The notes beneath the pieces were generated by a model, which searched no databases, was not told the origin of the DNA, and was given only the letters and a program-made list of their open reading frames with translations. Both the position numbers and the translations under genes were made by a program. Below are positions 1 to 8,215 of a stretch of 64,000 bases of DNA, piece after piece. Origin of the DNA: Trinickia diaoshuihuensis. GTDB taxonomy: Bacteria; Pseudomonadota; Gammaproteobacteria; Burkholderiales; Burkholderiaceae. The stretch is taken from the NCBI RefSeq assembly GCF_003390925.1, contig NZ_QUBS01000080.1:1-64000 (forward strand). The letters are read 5' to 3'. Within the stretch, counting starts at the first letter, position 1. Every line of letters begins with the position of its first letter.

Positions 1-66
1 AGTACCGCCCGTCTTGCGTTGCTGCGTCAGCAGCAGAGAAACGAGATTATGCAGAACCTTTTGCAT
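1..66 (-). CDS. Possible N-terminal fragment of a gene running off the left edge
   Basis: On the minus strand an ATG at 66 opens a frame that stays open to the window edge, 22 codons starting MQKVLHNLVSLLL. Upstream lies an AT-rich stretch (about 68-90, runs of A/T) that could be a promoter, and GACGAG directly before the ATG is a poor ribosome site. The frame contains several Leu CTG codons, usual for this genome, but the piece is too short to identify. The plus strand is also open here, so this may be non-coding. No family is recognised. Confidence 0.25.
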   Translation of the reverse strand, partial: MQKVLHNLVSLLLTQQRKTGGT

Positions 67-200
67 CTCGTCAACAGTTTTTTTAGCACATCGCTTAAAA
101 CCTGTTGCCGTCGGCGCCGTTTCGTCGCCCCTCATCAAATGAGGATGCGAATAGTAGGTCAAACACACATCCCATGACAAGGGTGTGACGCAAATTTTTT

Positions 201-1487
201 TCAGCGCCGCGCGGCATCGGCGATCGTCGCGAGCGGCACCGCCGCCGCCATCGCCGCATATCCCTCGTCGTTCGGGTGAATGTGGTCCCCGCTATCGAAG
301 CGGCGCTGCAGTTGCGCCGGATGCGAAGGGTCCCGTAGCGCGGCATCGAAATCGACGACGCCGTCGAACGCGCCGCTCGTACGAATCCATTCGTTGACCG
401 ATGCGCGCATCGCTTCGCGCGCGGGCGGCAGCGTCGCCGGGGTCAACGTCGCGCCGTATATGCGGATCCCGCTTCGGTGAGCGAGCTCGATCAAGCGGCG
501 ATAGCCGTCGGTCAGCTCGCGCGCCGTCACGGCCGTATGCGGAAAGTCGCAGTCGAGCCCGGCGCGCGGCGGCATCGCCGCGAAGTTGATGTCGTTGATG
601 CCGATCATCACGATCACCGCGCGCACGGCGGGATGTCGCAGGGCGTCGCGCTCGAACCGCCGCTCGAGCGCTTCCCCATAACAAGGAGAGGCGCTCAGCA
701 GACGATTGCCGCTGATGCCGAGATTGAGCACCGACCAACCCGCCGCCCCGCCCTCGTCGAGCCGGCGCGCGAAAACATCCGGCCAGCGGTGGTTCCGATT
801 CAGGCTCGAACGCAAGCCGTCCGTGATCGAATCGCCGATCGCGACGATCGCCGACGCGTCGCGCGCACGCACGTCCAGGCCGCTCACCCACGCCGATTCG
901 GTGAACTTGCGCGGGTATGCGCCTGCGTCCGCATCGGCGGCATGATCGCCCGGCGTCGAGACATAGTTGACTTGGTTCGCCACGCGATGCCAAGCGGTCA
1001 GCGTCTGCCGCGACCCCGCCGCGAGGCTGATCGCATACGGTTCGCCGGCCGTTACGCTAGCGGGGATCGCATCGCTATCGATCTCCTCTCCCGGTTGCAG
1101 CGTGATCGCGCTCTTGCCGCCGAACGTCACTTGCATGGACGTGCCCGGTTGCGTGGCCGCGCCGCCCGCCGAGCGCGCCAGCACTACATCCGTCAACGTA
1201 AGCGGCGCACGGCCGTAAGCATTGCTGACGCGAATACGCACGCCACGTCCCGACACGGTCGGGTAGACGATCTGTCTGACCGTGCGTCCGGCGACGTCGG
1301 GCGTCCGATACAGCGGCGGTGGATCGGGGACGTCTGGGATCGCCTGCAGCGCGGTCGCCCAAGCACTAACCCAACCTTGCTCCGCGGCGCTCGTCGCCGG
1401 CTGCGCGGCGTTCGCCGCGAAAGCGACGGCGATGACCGCGGCAGCCGTCATTGCTCGCAACACCGGCGAAATAGAAGAAGAAAGCAT
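201..1487 (-). CDS. Secreted SGNH/GDSL-family hydrolase
   Basis: Predicted exported serine esterase/lipase of the SGNH superfamily, 428 aa. The start chosen (ATG at 1487) gives a Sec signal peptide with Ala-rich h-region ending near AANAAQ; the frame continues upstream to 1631, but that extension would bury the signal. An N-terminal beta-rich region (about residues 30-200) precedes the catalytic domain. Block I is GDSITDG with the nucleophile Ser, followed by GISGN (block II, Gly), GINDI (block III, Asn) and DHIHPNDEGY (block V, catalytic Asp and His), so the active site looks complete. Substrate cannot be told from sequence; related enzymes act on acyl or acetyl esters of lipids or polysaccharides. 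It stands alone, divergent from the lipoprotein gene at 1678. Confidence 0.85.
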   Translation of the reverse strand: MLSSSISPVLRAMTAAAVIAVAFAANAAQPATSAAEQGWVSAWATALQAIPDVPDPPPLYRTPDVAGRTVRQIVYPTVSGRGVRIRVSNAYGRAPLTLTDVVLARSAGGAATQPGTSMQVTFGGKSAITLQPGEEIDSDAIPASVTAGEPYAISLAAGSRQTLTAWHRVANQVNYVSTPGDHAADADAGAYPRKFTESAWVSGLDVRARDASAIVAIGDSITDGLRSSLNRNHRWPDVFARRLDEGGAAGWSVLNLGISGNRLLSASPCYGEALERRFERDALRHPAVRAVIVMIGINDINFAAMPPRAGLDCDFPHTAVTARELTDGYRRLIELAHRSGIRIYGATLTPATLPPAREAMRASVNEWIRTSGAFDGVVDFDAALRDPSHPAQLQRRFDSGDHIHPNDEGYAAMAAAVPLATIADAARR

Positions 1488-1677
1488 GGATACGCAAATC
1501 GAAGCGGATAGGACAAGCGGCGATTGTGCCTCAACGGCGCCCCGGCCATAAAGGCGGGTGCGCAGCCGTTGCTCGGGTCTCTTCCCCGTATAGAGGTTTT
1601 CCCTCGTTTGGCTTTCGTCGGTTTTAATCATCGGGCCCTAGCTGCCGATAACGCACTTCTCAGCGTTGGAGATAATC

Positions 1678-2061
1678 GTGAAAGCCTTCATCACCCTCCT
1701 TGCCGCGGCAGCCCTAACCGGGTGCGCGCAAATGCAAGCTCTGCGATCGAACGACGGTCAGCAATCGGCTTCGGCCGCAAGCGCGCAGGGTCCCGCCAAA
1801 CTCGTCGACATCGCGATCCCCGCGGACGCACTCGGCGCGCACGATCCCCACCTCACCGAAGTCCTCGTCAAAGTGGGCGCGGTCGCATCCAAGCAGCAGA
1901 GCGCTCGCATCGTCATTGCCGCGCTCCCGCAGGACTTTCCTTATTTAAATCAATCGGTCAAGCGGGGCATCGCGTCGGCGCGCGGCGGTTCGGTTCAGAT
2001 CGAAAACCTCTCCGTCGGCAGTTGCCATCCCTACAGCATTCAAGTCGTACCCATCGAATAG
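1678..2061 (+). CDS. Small outer-membrane-type lipoprotein, unknown function
   Basis: A 127-residue lipoprotein. The best start is GTG at 1678, nine bases after a GGAG ribosome site at 1668; a TTG at 1666 would overlap that site. The signal ends in a lipobox LTGC, and Gln/Met follow the Cys, so there is no Asp+2 inner-membrane retention signal. The mature part has a Gln/Ser/Ala-rich linker and then a small alpha/beta domain (about residues 40-127) with one internal Cys near the C-terminus. No family is recognised. It is first of three co-directional exported genes; only 15 bases separate it from the next, which suggests one operon with the transglycosylase and a role in building or anchoring an envelope structure. 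Confidence 0.75.
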   Translation: MKAFITLLAAAALTGCAQMQALRSNDGQQSASAASAQGPAKLVDIAIPADALGAHDPHLTEVLVKVGAVASKQQSARIVIAALPQDFPYLNQSVKRGIASARGGSVQIENLSVGSCHPYSIQVVPIE

Positions 2062-2076
2062 CCACCGGAGACGATC

Positions 2077-2487
2077 ATGATTTCCCGTTCCGCTCTCGCG
2101 CTGGCCGGCGCACTACTCGCCGCCGGCACGCTCCCGGCCCACGCCGAAACCAATGCGCTTGCCGGCGCGGCCTCCAAGCTGTCCGGCGAAAGCGCGGGTC
2201 CTGGCCAGTTGTTCCCGCCGCTGCCCTCGCTCGCTTCGCTGCCGCCGTCGGCCGCCGAGCAAGTGGAAGACGCGGCGCCGGCGAACGGCGGACGCCGGAC
2301 CGGCAAGAAGGGCCACAAGAGCGCATCGCGCAAAAGCGCGGCCGAACCGGTCGTTCGCGTGGTGGTCTCCGACGAGTCGCAGCTCTACCTGACGCAAGTC
2401 GATCGCAAGCTCGACGATATCTTGCACGCCTCGGCCCGCTCGGCCCATGGCGGCGCCGACACGGTTTCCGTGGCCTGGACCCGATAA
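2077..2487 (+). CDS. Small exported protein, unknown function
   Basis: A 136-aa protein with a clear Sec signal peptide (cleavage after AHA, about residue 23) and no lipobox. The mature part is Pro/Ala/Ser-rich, then very basic (KKGHKSASRKSA), then has a short region predicted to fold (VVRVVVSDESQLYL and a following helix). No family is recognised. It is preceded by CCGGAG as ribosome site and lies between the lipoprotein gene and the lytic transglycosylase gene. The order and spacing suggest a periplasmic accessory to the same machine. The low-complexity basic linker could contact peptidoglycan, but this is a guess. Confidence 0.65.
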   Translation: MISRSALALAGALLAAGTLPAHAETNALAGAASKLSGESAGPGQLFPPLPSLASLPPSAAEQVEDAAPANGGRRTGKKGHKSASRKSAAEPVVRVVVSDESQLYLTQVDRKLDDILHASARSAHGGADTVSVAWTR

Positions 2488-2524
2488 GGCCGGCGGCCCA
2501 ACCCAAACGTAGGAGTCGTCGGCA

Positions 2525-3001
2525 ATGATCGCATCGTCCGTCCGCAATCCTCGGCTCGCCGCCCGCCTCGGCGCGGCGCTAGCCGCCGTCGCATGCCTGC
2601 TTACCGGTGCGAACAGTGCGCGCGCCGATGAAGACTGTTTCGCTCGCGCCGGGGCTTACCAAGGCGTGAACCCACTCGTCTTGCGCGCGATCGCCTGGTA
2701 CGAATCGAAGGGCAACCCCAATGCGGTGCACCGCAATGCGGACGGAAGCATCGACGTGGGCCAGGCCCAAATCAATTCGGTCCATTTCGCCGAATTGCGC
2801 CGCTACGGGGTGCCGCCCGGTGCGCTCAAGGATGCGTGCGTCAACACCTACGTGGCCGCCTGGATGCTCAAGCAAAAGATGATTCGCTACGGCAACACCT
2901 GGCATGCGATCGGCGCCTATCACTCGGAAACGCCGTCGCTGCGCGATGGATACGCGCGCAGCATCCACGCCGTGCTCGCCTCGTGGGGCATGGACAAATA
3001 A
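2525..3001 (+). CDS. IagB/VirB1-type lytic transglycosylase (SLT domain)
   Basis: Exported 158-aa muramidase expected to cleave peptidoglycan to open a path for a trans-envelope apparatus. After a signal peptide (cleavage near ARA, about residue 34) nearly the whole protein is one SLT fold: the catalytic Glu sits in IAWYESKGNPNA, followed by the family motifs DVGQAQIN and YVAAWMLKQK and a C-terminal AIGAYHS. Size and order match IagB, BapC and VirB1-like enzymes that accompany type III/IV secretion or pili rather than the large Slt70 class. Start ATG at 2525 has TAGGAG ten bases upstream. No secretion-system gene is visible nearby apart from the two small exported genes before it, so the partner machine is unknown. 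Confidence 0.85.
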   Translation: MIASSVRNPRLAARLGAALAAVACLLTGANSARADEDCFARAGAYQGVNPLVLRAIAWYESKGNPNAVHRNADGSIDVGQAQINSVHFAELRRYGVPPGALKDACVNTYVAAWMLKQKMIRYGNTWHAIGAYHSETPSLRDGYARSIHAVLASWGMDK

Positions 3002-3024
3002 GCTGAACGAGCGCCTTCGGGCGC

Positions 3025-3207
3025 TCAGCCTTGCTGCCGGACGATGATCTCGTAGCCGGAGCCGGCATTGCTGCGCGCGGCGCGCTCGGCTTCCTCATAC
3101 GACAGGAAGTGCTCGGCTTCCTCGAACGACGGCGTCAACCCGACGTCGCCATCCTCTCCCGGACAGAGATACTGCTCGCCGGTTTTCACGAAATAGACGG
3201 TCGTCAT
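3025..3207 (-). CDS. Short conserved-looking hypothetical protein (60 aa)
   Basis: A 60-aa frame starting at ATG 3207 (MTTVYFVKTGEQ). The sequence is rich in acidic and aromatic residues, lacks signal or membrane segments, and looks like a compact alpha/beta domain (beta strand with YFV, helices with FEEAEHFLSYEEAERAARS, terminal strand YEIIV). It is convergent with the transglycosylase gene (23 bases between stops) and divergent from paaA. The composition differs clearly from the Arg-rich shadow frames, which supports real coding. A frame extension upstream to 3306 is Arg/Pro-rich and unlikely. No function is recognised. Confidence 0.6.
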   Translation of the reverse strand: MTTVYFVKTGEQYLCPGEDGDVGLTPSFEEAEHFLSYEEAERAARSNAGSGYEIIVRQQG

Positions 3208-3332
3208 GATCGCGTTGCTGGATATAGGCGGTGCCTTCAGTCTAGCAGCCGCCCGCCATGCCGGAGCCCGCCCTTTTTTCGGTCCGCGCGGCCGTCCAGT
3301 CGCCACGGATCCCGCCCTAAAAATTATTTATT

Positions 3333-3348
3333 AACCGACCGGTCGGTT
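3333..3348. promoter_or_regulatory. PaaR-type operator upstream of paaA
   Basis: A perfect 16-bp palindrome, AACCGACCGGTCGGTT, 46 bases before the paaA start, directly followed by GGTTTATACT, which could serve as the -10 region. Its form matches the operators described for TetR-family PaaR repressors of betaproteobacteria, released by phenylacetyl-CoA. A TetR gene sits at the end of this operon. I found no second exact copy in the window. Confidence 0.75.
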
Positions 3349-3394
3349 GGTTTATACTCGCCACAACGTACAACCCAGGACGAGATCGTTCCCC

Positions 3395-4393
3395 ATGTAT
3401 ACGCAATCCCTCGACATTCCGGGCAATGTGGCGGCGCTCGACGCCGGCGCTCAAACGCCCGAGCAAGCACGCTTCGACGCGGTGATCGCAGCGGACGGCA
3501 AGGTCGAGCCGCAAGACTGGATGCCCGACGCCTACCGGAAAACGCTCGTGCGGCAAATCTCGCAGCACGCCCATTCGGAAATCGTCGGCATGCTGCCCGA
3601 GGGCAATTGGATCTCCCGCGCGCCGAGCCTGAAGCGCAAGGCGATCCTGCTGGCCAAGGTGCAAGACGAAGGCGGCCACGGGCTCTATCTGTATAGCGCC
3701 GCGGAAACGCTGGGCGTGTCGCGCGACGATCTCGTCGCCGCGCTGCACAGCGGCCGGGCCAAGTATTCGAGCATTTTCAATTACCCGACGCCGACCTGGG
3801 CCGACGTCGGCGTGATCGGCTGGCTCGTGGACGGCGCGGCGATCATGAATCAGATACCGCTGTGCCGCTGCACGTACGGGCCCTATGCGCGCGCCATGAT
3901 CCGCATCTGCAAGGAAGAGTCGTTCCACCAGCGCCAAGGCTTCGATGCGCTGCTGGCGATGATGAAGGGCACCGAGGCGCAGCGCGAACTCGTTCAGCAA
4001 GCGGTCGATCGCTGGTGGTGGCCGGTATTGATGATGTTCGGCCCGAGCGACAAGGACTCGGTCCATAGCAACCAATCGGCCAAGTGGGGCATCAAGCGGA
4101 TCTCGAACGACGATCTGCGCCAGAAATTCGTCGATGCCACCGTCGAGCAAGCGAAGGTGCTGGGCGTGACGCTGCCCGATCCCGATTTGAAGTGGAACGA
4201 GGCGCGCGGTCATTACGACTACGGCTCGATCGATTGGGACGAATTTTGGCGCGTCGTGAACGGCGACGGTCCCTGCAACAAGGAGCGCCTCGCCACGCGC
4301 GTGAAGGCGCACGACGACGGTGCCTGGGTCCGCGAAGCGGCCCTCGCCCACGCCGAGAAGGTGCGCTTGCGCGCACAGCAAGAAGCGGCTTGA
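3395..4393 (+). CDS. paaA: Phenylacetyl-CoA 1,2-epoxidase catalytic subunit PaaA
   Basis: Catalytic alpha subunit (332 aa) of the multicomponent monooxygenase that converts phenylacetyl-CoA plus O2 to the ring-1,2-epoxide, the first step of the aerobic hybrid phenylacetate pathway in the cytoplasm. It is ferritin-like and helical; the di-iron ligands are visible as Glu-x2-His-type motifs in KVQDEGGHG (about residue 92) and [10 protein letters not shown] (about residue 174). The start at 3395 ([10 protein letters not shown]) is chosen because the frame further upstream runs through the operator. First gene of paaABCDE, with 67 bases before paaB. Repression by PaaR through the palindrome at 3333 is expected. 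Confidence 0.96.
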   Translation: MYTQSLDIPGNVAALDAGAQTPEQARFDAVIAADGKVEPQDWMPDAYRKTLVRQISQHAHSEIVGMLPEGNWISRAPSLKRKAILLAKVQDEGGHGLYLYSAAETLGVSRDDLVAALHSGRAKYSSIFNYPTPTWADVGVIGWLVDGAAIMNQIPLCRCTYGPYARAMIRICKEESFHQRQGFDALLAMMKGTEAQRELVQQAVDRWWWPVLMMFGPSDKDSVHSNQSAKWGIKRISNDDLRQKFVDATVEQAKVLGVTLPDPDLKWNEARGHYDYGSIDWDEFWRVVNGDGPCNKERLATRVKAHDDGAWVREAALAHAEKVRLRAQQEAA

Positions 4394-4460
4394 ACCGCCG
4401 CCTTGCCTTCGTCACCGATTAACCAGCGTTTAGCATCGCCACGCATTCAGGAGTGAGTTC

Positions 4461-4745
4461 ATGAACAAGGAATGGCCGATCTGGGAAGTGTTCGTGCGCA
4501 GCAAGCAAGGGCTCGACCACAAGCACTGCGGCAGCTTGCACGCCGCCGATGCGTCGATGGCGCTGCGCATGGCGCGCGACGTCTACACGCGCCGCCAGGA
4601 AGGCGTCAGCATTTGGGTCGTGCCCGCGGCGGCCATCACAGCCTCCGATCCGAACGAGAAAGCCGATCTGTTCGAGCCGGCCGGCGACAAGATCTATCGC
4701 CACCCGACGTTCTATACGCTGCCCGACGCAGTCAACCATATGTAA
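4461..4745 (+). CDS. paaB: Phenylacetyl-CoA epoxidase subunit PaaB
   Basis: A 94-aa subunit of usual family length (MNKEWPIWEVFVRSKQGL start). PaaB bridges the PaaAC core and is needed for activity of the epoxidase complex; it has no cofactor. Recognisable family features are the start WPIWEVFVR, the middle CGSLHAADASMALRMARDVYTRR and the end FEPAGDKIYRHPTFY. Start ATG at 4461 has GGAGTGAG upstream. Seven bases separate its stop from paaC, so translation of the two is probably coupled. Confidence 0.95.
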   Translation: MNKEWPIWEVFVRSKQGLDHKHCGSLHAADASMALRMARDVYTRRQEGVSIWVVPAAAITASDPNEKADLFEPAGDKIYRHPTFYTLPDAVNHM

Positions 4746-4752
4746 GAGTGTC

Positions 4753-5556
4753 ATGACGACCACGCCCGAACATCTTTCGTACGTCCTGCGCCTCGCCGAT
4801 AACGCGCTGATCCTCGGTCAGCGCAACGCCGAGTGGTGCGGTCACGGTCCGGTGCTCGAAGAAGACATCGCACTCGCCAACATGAGCCTCGATCTCATCG
4901 GCCAGGCGCGCATGCTCTACTCGCACGCGGCGACGCTCGAGCACGCGCTCACCGGCGCGAACAAGACCGAGGACGATTACGCGTATTTCCGCGCCGAGCG
5001 CGAGTTCAAAAACTACACGCTGCTCGAGTTGCCGCATGGCGGCCCCCTCAGCGGCACGGCGCGAGGCGATCGAGACTATGCGGTCACGATCGTGCGCAAC
5101 TATTTGTACACGGCGTTGATGGCGCATGTTTGGACGGCACTCGAAGGCTCGAAGGACGCACAACTGGCCGCGATCGCATCGAAGTCGATCAAGGAGACGC
5201 GCTATCAGTTGCAGCATGCGCGCGATTGGCTCGTGCGCCTGGGCGACGGTACCGAAGAGTCGCACCGCCGCATGCAAGCGGCGCTCGAATACTTGATGCC
5301 CTACACACGCGAATGGTTTGCGCCCGATGCGCTCGAAGACGCGGTGGCCGCCGCCGGTATCGGCGTGCGCACCGTGGCGTTCGAAGCGGCTTGGCTCGCC
5401 GACGTCCATGCTGCCTTGGACGAAGCGACGCTGACGCTACCCCCGCCCGCCGTGCATGTGACGACGGGCAAGCACGGCGAGCACTCGGAGCACATGGGCT
5501 TCTTGCTCGCGGAAATGCAAAGTCTCGCTCGTCAGCATCCCGGCGCAAGCTGGTGA
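4753..5556 (+). CDS. paaC: Phenylacetyl-CoA epoxidase structural subunit PaaC
   Basis: The 267-aa non-catalytic ferritin-like partner of PaaA; PaaAC heterodimers form the epoxidase core. Typical features are the opening YVLRLADNALILGQRNAEW, the helix EDIALANMSLDLIGQARML and TEDDYAYFRAEREFKN. Family members lack a full set of iron ligands. The frame is open far upstream inside paaB, but the real start is ATG at 4753, seven bases after the paaB stop. Confidence 0.95.
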   Translation: MTTTPEHLSYVLRLADNALILGQRNAEWCGHGPVLEEDIALANMSLDLIGQARMLYSHAATLEHALTGANKTEDDYAYFRAEREFKNYTLLELPHGGPLSGTARGDRDYAVTIVRNYLYTALMAHVWTALEGSKDAQLAAIASKSIKETRYQLQHARDWLVRLGDGTEESHRRMQAALEYLMPYTREWFAPDALEDAVAAAGIGVRTVAFEAAWLADVHAALDEATLTLPPPAVHVTTGKHGEHSEHMGFLLAEMQSLARQHPGASW

Positions 5557-5592
5557 TCGGCGCGCCCACGTCCCACGCGCGAGGTGTTCGAC

Positions 5593-6138
5593 ATGACAAG
5601 CGTCCCCCACTCCGCACGCGGCGCCGACGCGCTCGCGCGCGCATGGTCGGTGCTCGAATCGGTGCCCGATCCCGAAATTCCGGTCGTCTCGATCCGTGAA
5701 CTCGGCATCTTGCGCAGCGTCGAGCAAGCCGATGACGGCACGCTTGAGGTCGTGATCACGCCGACCTATTCGGGATGCCCGGCCATGGCGCACATCGCCG
5801 AGGACATCGCGCACGCGCTCGAGCGGGCCGGCTTGACGCCGCATCGAATCAAGACGGTTCTCGCCCCCGCGTGGACCACCGACTGGATCACCGACGAAGC
5901 GCGCGAGAAGCTACGAGCGTACGGCATCGCGCCGCCCGGCGGGCGCTGTGCCGGCACGCCGGCAGGCGGCTCCGAGCAGGCGATCCGTTTCGTGGCTCGC
6001 TCGGCCGGCTCGCCGGCGTGCCCGCGCTGCGGCTCGGCCCACACCGAACGCCTCTCGCAGTTCGGTTCGACGGCATGCAAGGCGCTCTATCGATGCTTGG
6101 ACTGCCGCGAACCCTTCGATTACTTCAAACCTTACTGA
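5593..6138 (+). CDS. paaD: Phenylacetyl-CoA epoxidase maturation protein PaaD
   Basis: A 181-aa protein of the MIP18/SufT (DUF59) family, thought to help iron-sulfur or di-iron maturation of the epoxidase. Residues 10-100 form the DUF59 domain, with PDPEIPVVSIRELG and the conserved Cys in YSGCPAM. The C-terminus carries the PaaD zinc ribbon, CPRCG and CLDC flanking about 30 residues, ending in the usual DYFKPY. I prefer ATG 5593 (GAGG about 8 bases upstream) over the in-frame GTG at 5584. It precedes paaE by 10 bases. Confidence 0.93.
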   Translation: MTSVPHSARGADALARAWSVLESVPDPEIPVVSIRELGILRSVEQADDGTLEVVITPTYSGCPAMAHIAEDIAHALERAGLTPHRIKTVLAPAWTTDWITDEAREKLRAYGIAPPGGRCAGTPAGGSEQAIRFVARSAGSPACPRCGSAHTERLSQFGSTACKALYRCLDCREPFDYFKPY

Positions 6139-6148
6139 CTGTGTGACT

Positions 6149-7237
6149 ATGGCGACCCCGCAATTTCATTCGCTGCGCATCCGCGAGGTGCGGCCCGAAA
6201 CCGCCGACGCGGTTTCCGTTTCGTTCGAAGTCCCGCCCGAGCTGCGCGAGCAATATCGTTTCACGCAGGGGCAATTCGTGACGCTGAAAGCGCACGTCGA
6301 CGGCGAGGAAACGCGGCGCTCGTATTCGATTTGCGTCGGCGTGACCGATTACGATCGCGACGGCGAATTGCGCATCGGCATCAAGCGCGTGCGCGGCGGC
6401 CGCTTCTCGAACTTCGCGTTCGACACGCTGCAAGCCGGCCATACGATCGAGGTCATGACGCCCGATGGGCGCTTCTTCACGCACCTGAATGCCGAACAAG
6501 GCAAACAGTACGTCGCTTTCGCGGGCGGCTCGGGTATCACGCCGGTGCTGGCCATCGTCAAAACGACGCTCGAACTGGAGCCGCGCAGCACGTTCACGCT
6601 GATCTATGGCAATCGCAGCGTCGACGCGATCATGTTCGCCGAGGAACTCGAGGACCTGAAGAATCGCTACATGAACCGGTTCGTTCTGTACAACGTGCTG
6701 TCGGACGACATGCAGGACGTCGATCTCTTCAACGGTGTGCTCGATCGCGACAAGTGCGCCGCATTCCTCGATGCGCTCGTCTCGCCCGATTCGATCGACG
6801 AAGCGTTCATCTGCGGTCCCGCGCCGATGATGGATGCGGCGGAAGCGGCGCTCAAGGCGGCGGGCGTCGCCGAGTCGAAGGTACACGTCGAACGGTTCGG
6901 CACGCCGCTGCCGCAAGCGGGCGCGCCCGTCGTCGAGATCACCGACGAGACGCCGGCCGCCGATCTCGAAATCATCATCGACGGCAACCGCCGCAAGATG
7001 CGCCTGCCGTATGAAGGCGCGAGCCTGCTCGACGTCGGTCTGCACGCCGGTCTTGCCTTGCCGTACGCTTGCAAGGGGGGCGTGTGCTGCACTTGCCGGG
7101 CCAAAGTGCTGGAGGGCGAAGTGAAGATGGACAAGAACTACACGCTCGAGCCGCAAGAGATCGCCGACGGCTTCGTCTTGACGTGTCAATGCCATCCGGT
7201 CAGCGAGCGGGTTGTCGTGAGTTACGACGAACGCTGA
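6149..7237 (+). CDS. paaE: Phenylacetyl-CoA epoxidase reductase PaaE
   Basis: The 362-aa NADPH reductase that feeds electrons to PaaAC. The N-terminal ferredoxin-reductase FAD domain has RRSYSIC (about residue 54), the NAD domain has GGSGITPVLAI and FICGPAPMM, and the C-terminal plant-type 2Fe-2S domain has CKGGVCCTC and a final Cys in LTCQCHP. Domain order and length match PaaE. Start ATG at 6149. Last structural gene of the operon; the regulator paaR follows 121 bases later on the same strand. Confidence 0.96.
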   Translation: MATPQFHSLRIREVRPETADAVSVSFEVPPELREQYRFTQGQFVTLKAHVDGEETRRSYSICVGVTDYDRDGELRIGIKRVRGGRFSNFAFDTLQAGHTIEVMTPDGRFFTHLNAEQGKQYVAFAGGSGITPVLAIVKTTLELEPRSTFTLIYGNRSVDAIMFAEELEDLKNRYMNRFVLYNVLSDDMQDVDLFNGVLDRDKCAAFLDALVSPDSIDEAFICGPAPMMDAAEAALKAAGVAESKVHVERFGTPLPQAGAPVVEITDETPAADLEIIIDGNRRKMRLPYEGASLLDVGLHAGLALPYACKGGVCCTCRAKVLEGEVKMDKNYTLEPQEIADGFVLTCQCHPVSERVVVSYDER

Positions 7238-7358
7238 CTGAGCGGGGCCGCGCTTCGCTTGACTTCGCTTACACTAGCGCCGCGGCGGCCCCGGTGCACG
7301 GCGATGATGATGACTTGCGTCGATCGCGCGCCAGCCGGCCCGAAACGACGACGACATC

Positions 7359-7958
7359 ATGGCCCGTACCCGAGCACCCGATCACGAAACCCAACGCGAG
7401 CAGATCCTCGAGCTCGCCGCCGCCGCCTTCGCGCAAACGAGCTACCCCAGCACGTCGATGGCCGAACTCGCCAGCGCGAGCGGCACCTCCAAAGCGCGCC
7501 TCTATCATTATTACGAGAGCAAGGAAGCGATTCTCTTCGACCTGCTCGACCGCTATACGAAGCGGTTGATGCTGATCATCGCCGAAGTCGAAGGCTCGAG
7601 CCAACGGCGCGGACTGAGTGAGCGGGAGACCTTCGCCGAGCTGGTGCGCGCATTCCTCGCCGAATATGAAACCTCGCACAGCCGGCACGTCGCCCTATTG
7701 AACGACGTGAAATACCTCGTCGACACCCAGCGCGAGATCATCCTCGATCGCCAGCGCGATATCGTTGCCGCGTTCGCGCGCCAGCTCGCGCGCGCCTATC
7801 CGGGCCGCGTCTCGAAAGAAAAGCAGACTGCCCTCACGATGATGGTGTTCGGGATGATCAACTGGACCTTCACGTGGCTCAAGCCGGGGGGCCGGCTCGG
7901 CTACCGCGAGTTCGCGGACGAGGTGATCGACGTGCTCGAAAAGGGCCTCGCGAACTAG
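7359..7958 (+). CDS. paaR: TetR-family repressor PaaR
   Basis: A 199-aa TetR/AcrR regulator. The N-terminal HTH (about residues 15-60) contains FAQTSYPSTSMAELASASGTSKARLYHYYESKEAILFDL in two halves of normal TetR form; the rest is the helical ligand domain. Position directly after paaABCDE and the TetR-like palindrome before paaA make it the likely phenylacetyl-CoA-responsive repressor of the operon. Start ATG at 7359. No copy of the paaA operator lies directly before it, so it is probably co-transcribed with paaE or expressed from its own weak promoter in the 121-base gap. Confidence 0.9.
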   Translation: MARTRAPDHETQREQILELAAAAFAQTSYPSTSMAELASASGTSKARLYHYYESKEAILFDLLDRYTKRLMLIIAEVEGSSQRRGLSERETFAELVRAFLAEYETSHSRHVALLNDVKYLVDTQREIILDRQRDIVAAFARQLARAYPGRVSKEKQTALTMMVFGMINWTFTWLKPGGRLGYREFADEVIDVLEKGLAN

Positions 7959-8003
7959 ACGCCGCCACGTCGGCACGGGGATGCTTTCGCCGCAACGCAG
8001 CAT

Positions 8004-8025
8004 CGATCAAACGGCCGTTTGATCG
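8004..8025. promoter_or_regulatory. Perfect 22-bp palindrome downstream of paaR
   Basis: CGATCAAACGGCCGTTTGATCG reads identically on both strands and starts 45 bases after the paaR stop. There is no T-run on either side, so a terminator is unlikely; the form resembles a TetR- or MarR-type operator. It lies about 190 bases before the acetyltransferase gene. It differs from the paaA operator, so another regulator may use it. Confidence 0.5.
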
Positions 8026-8215
8026 GTCGAAACGACGCATTGCACATCTACAACACCGCCATTCCTTCTAAAAATCAGTAAGTTAGGCCGTTTCATGGCG
8101 GCAATAGAGGGGGTCCTCAGCATCGAATTCGGGTTTTCCCTATTAGGGGATATGCCTATCGGGTAGAATTCGCATTGCGCCGCAACAAGTGCGCATGACG
8201 AAAGGAGAACCCGCG

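Noticed and set aside
477-1511. 344-aa plus-strand frame over the SGNH hydrolase gene
   Set aside because: Arg-rich shadow frame; the minus strand has full catalytic blocks and a signal peptide.
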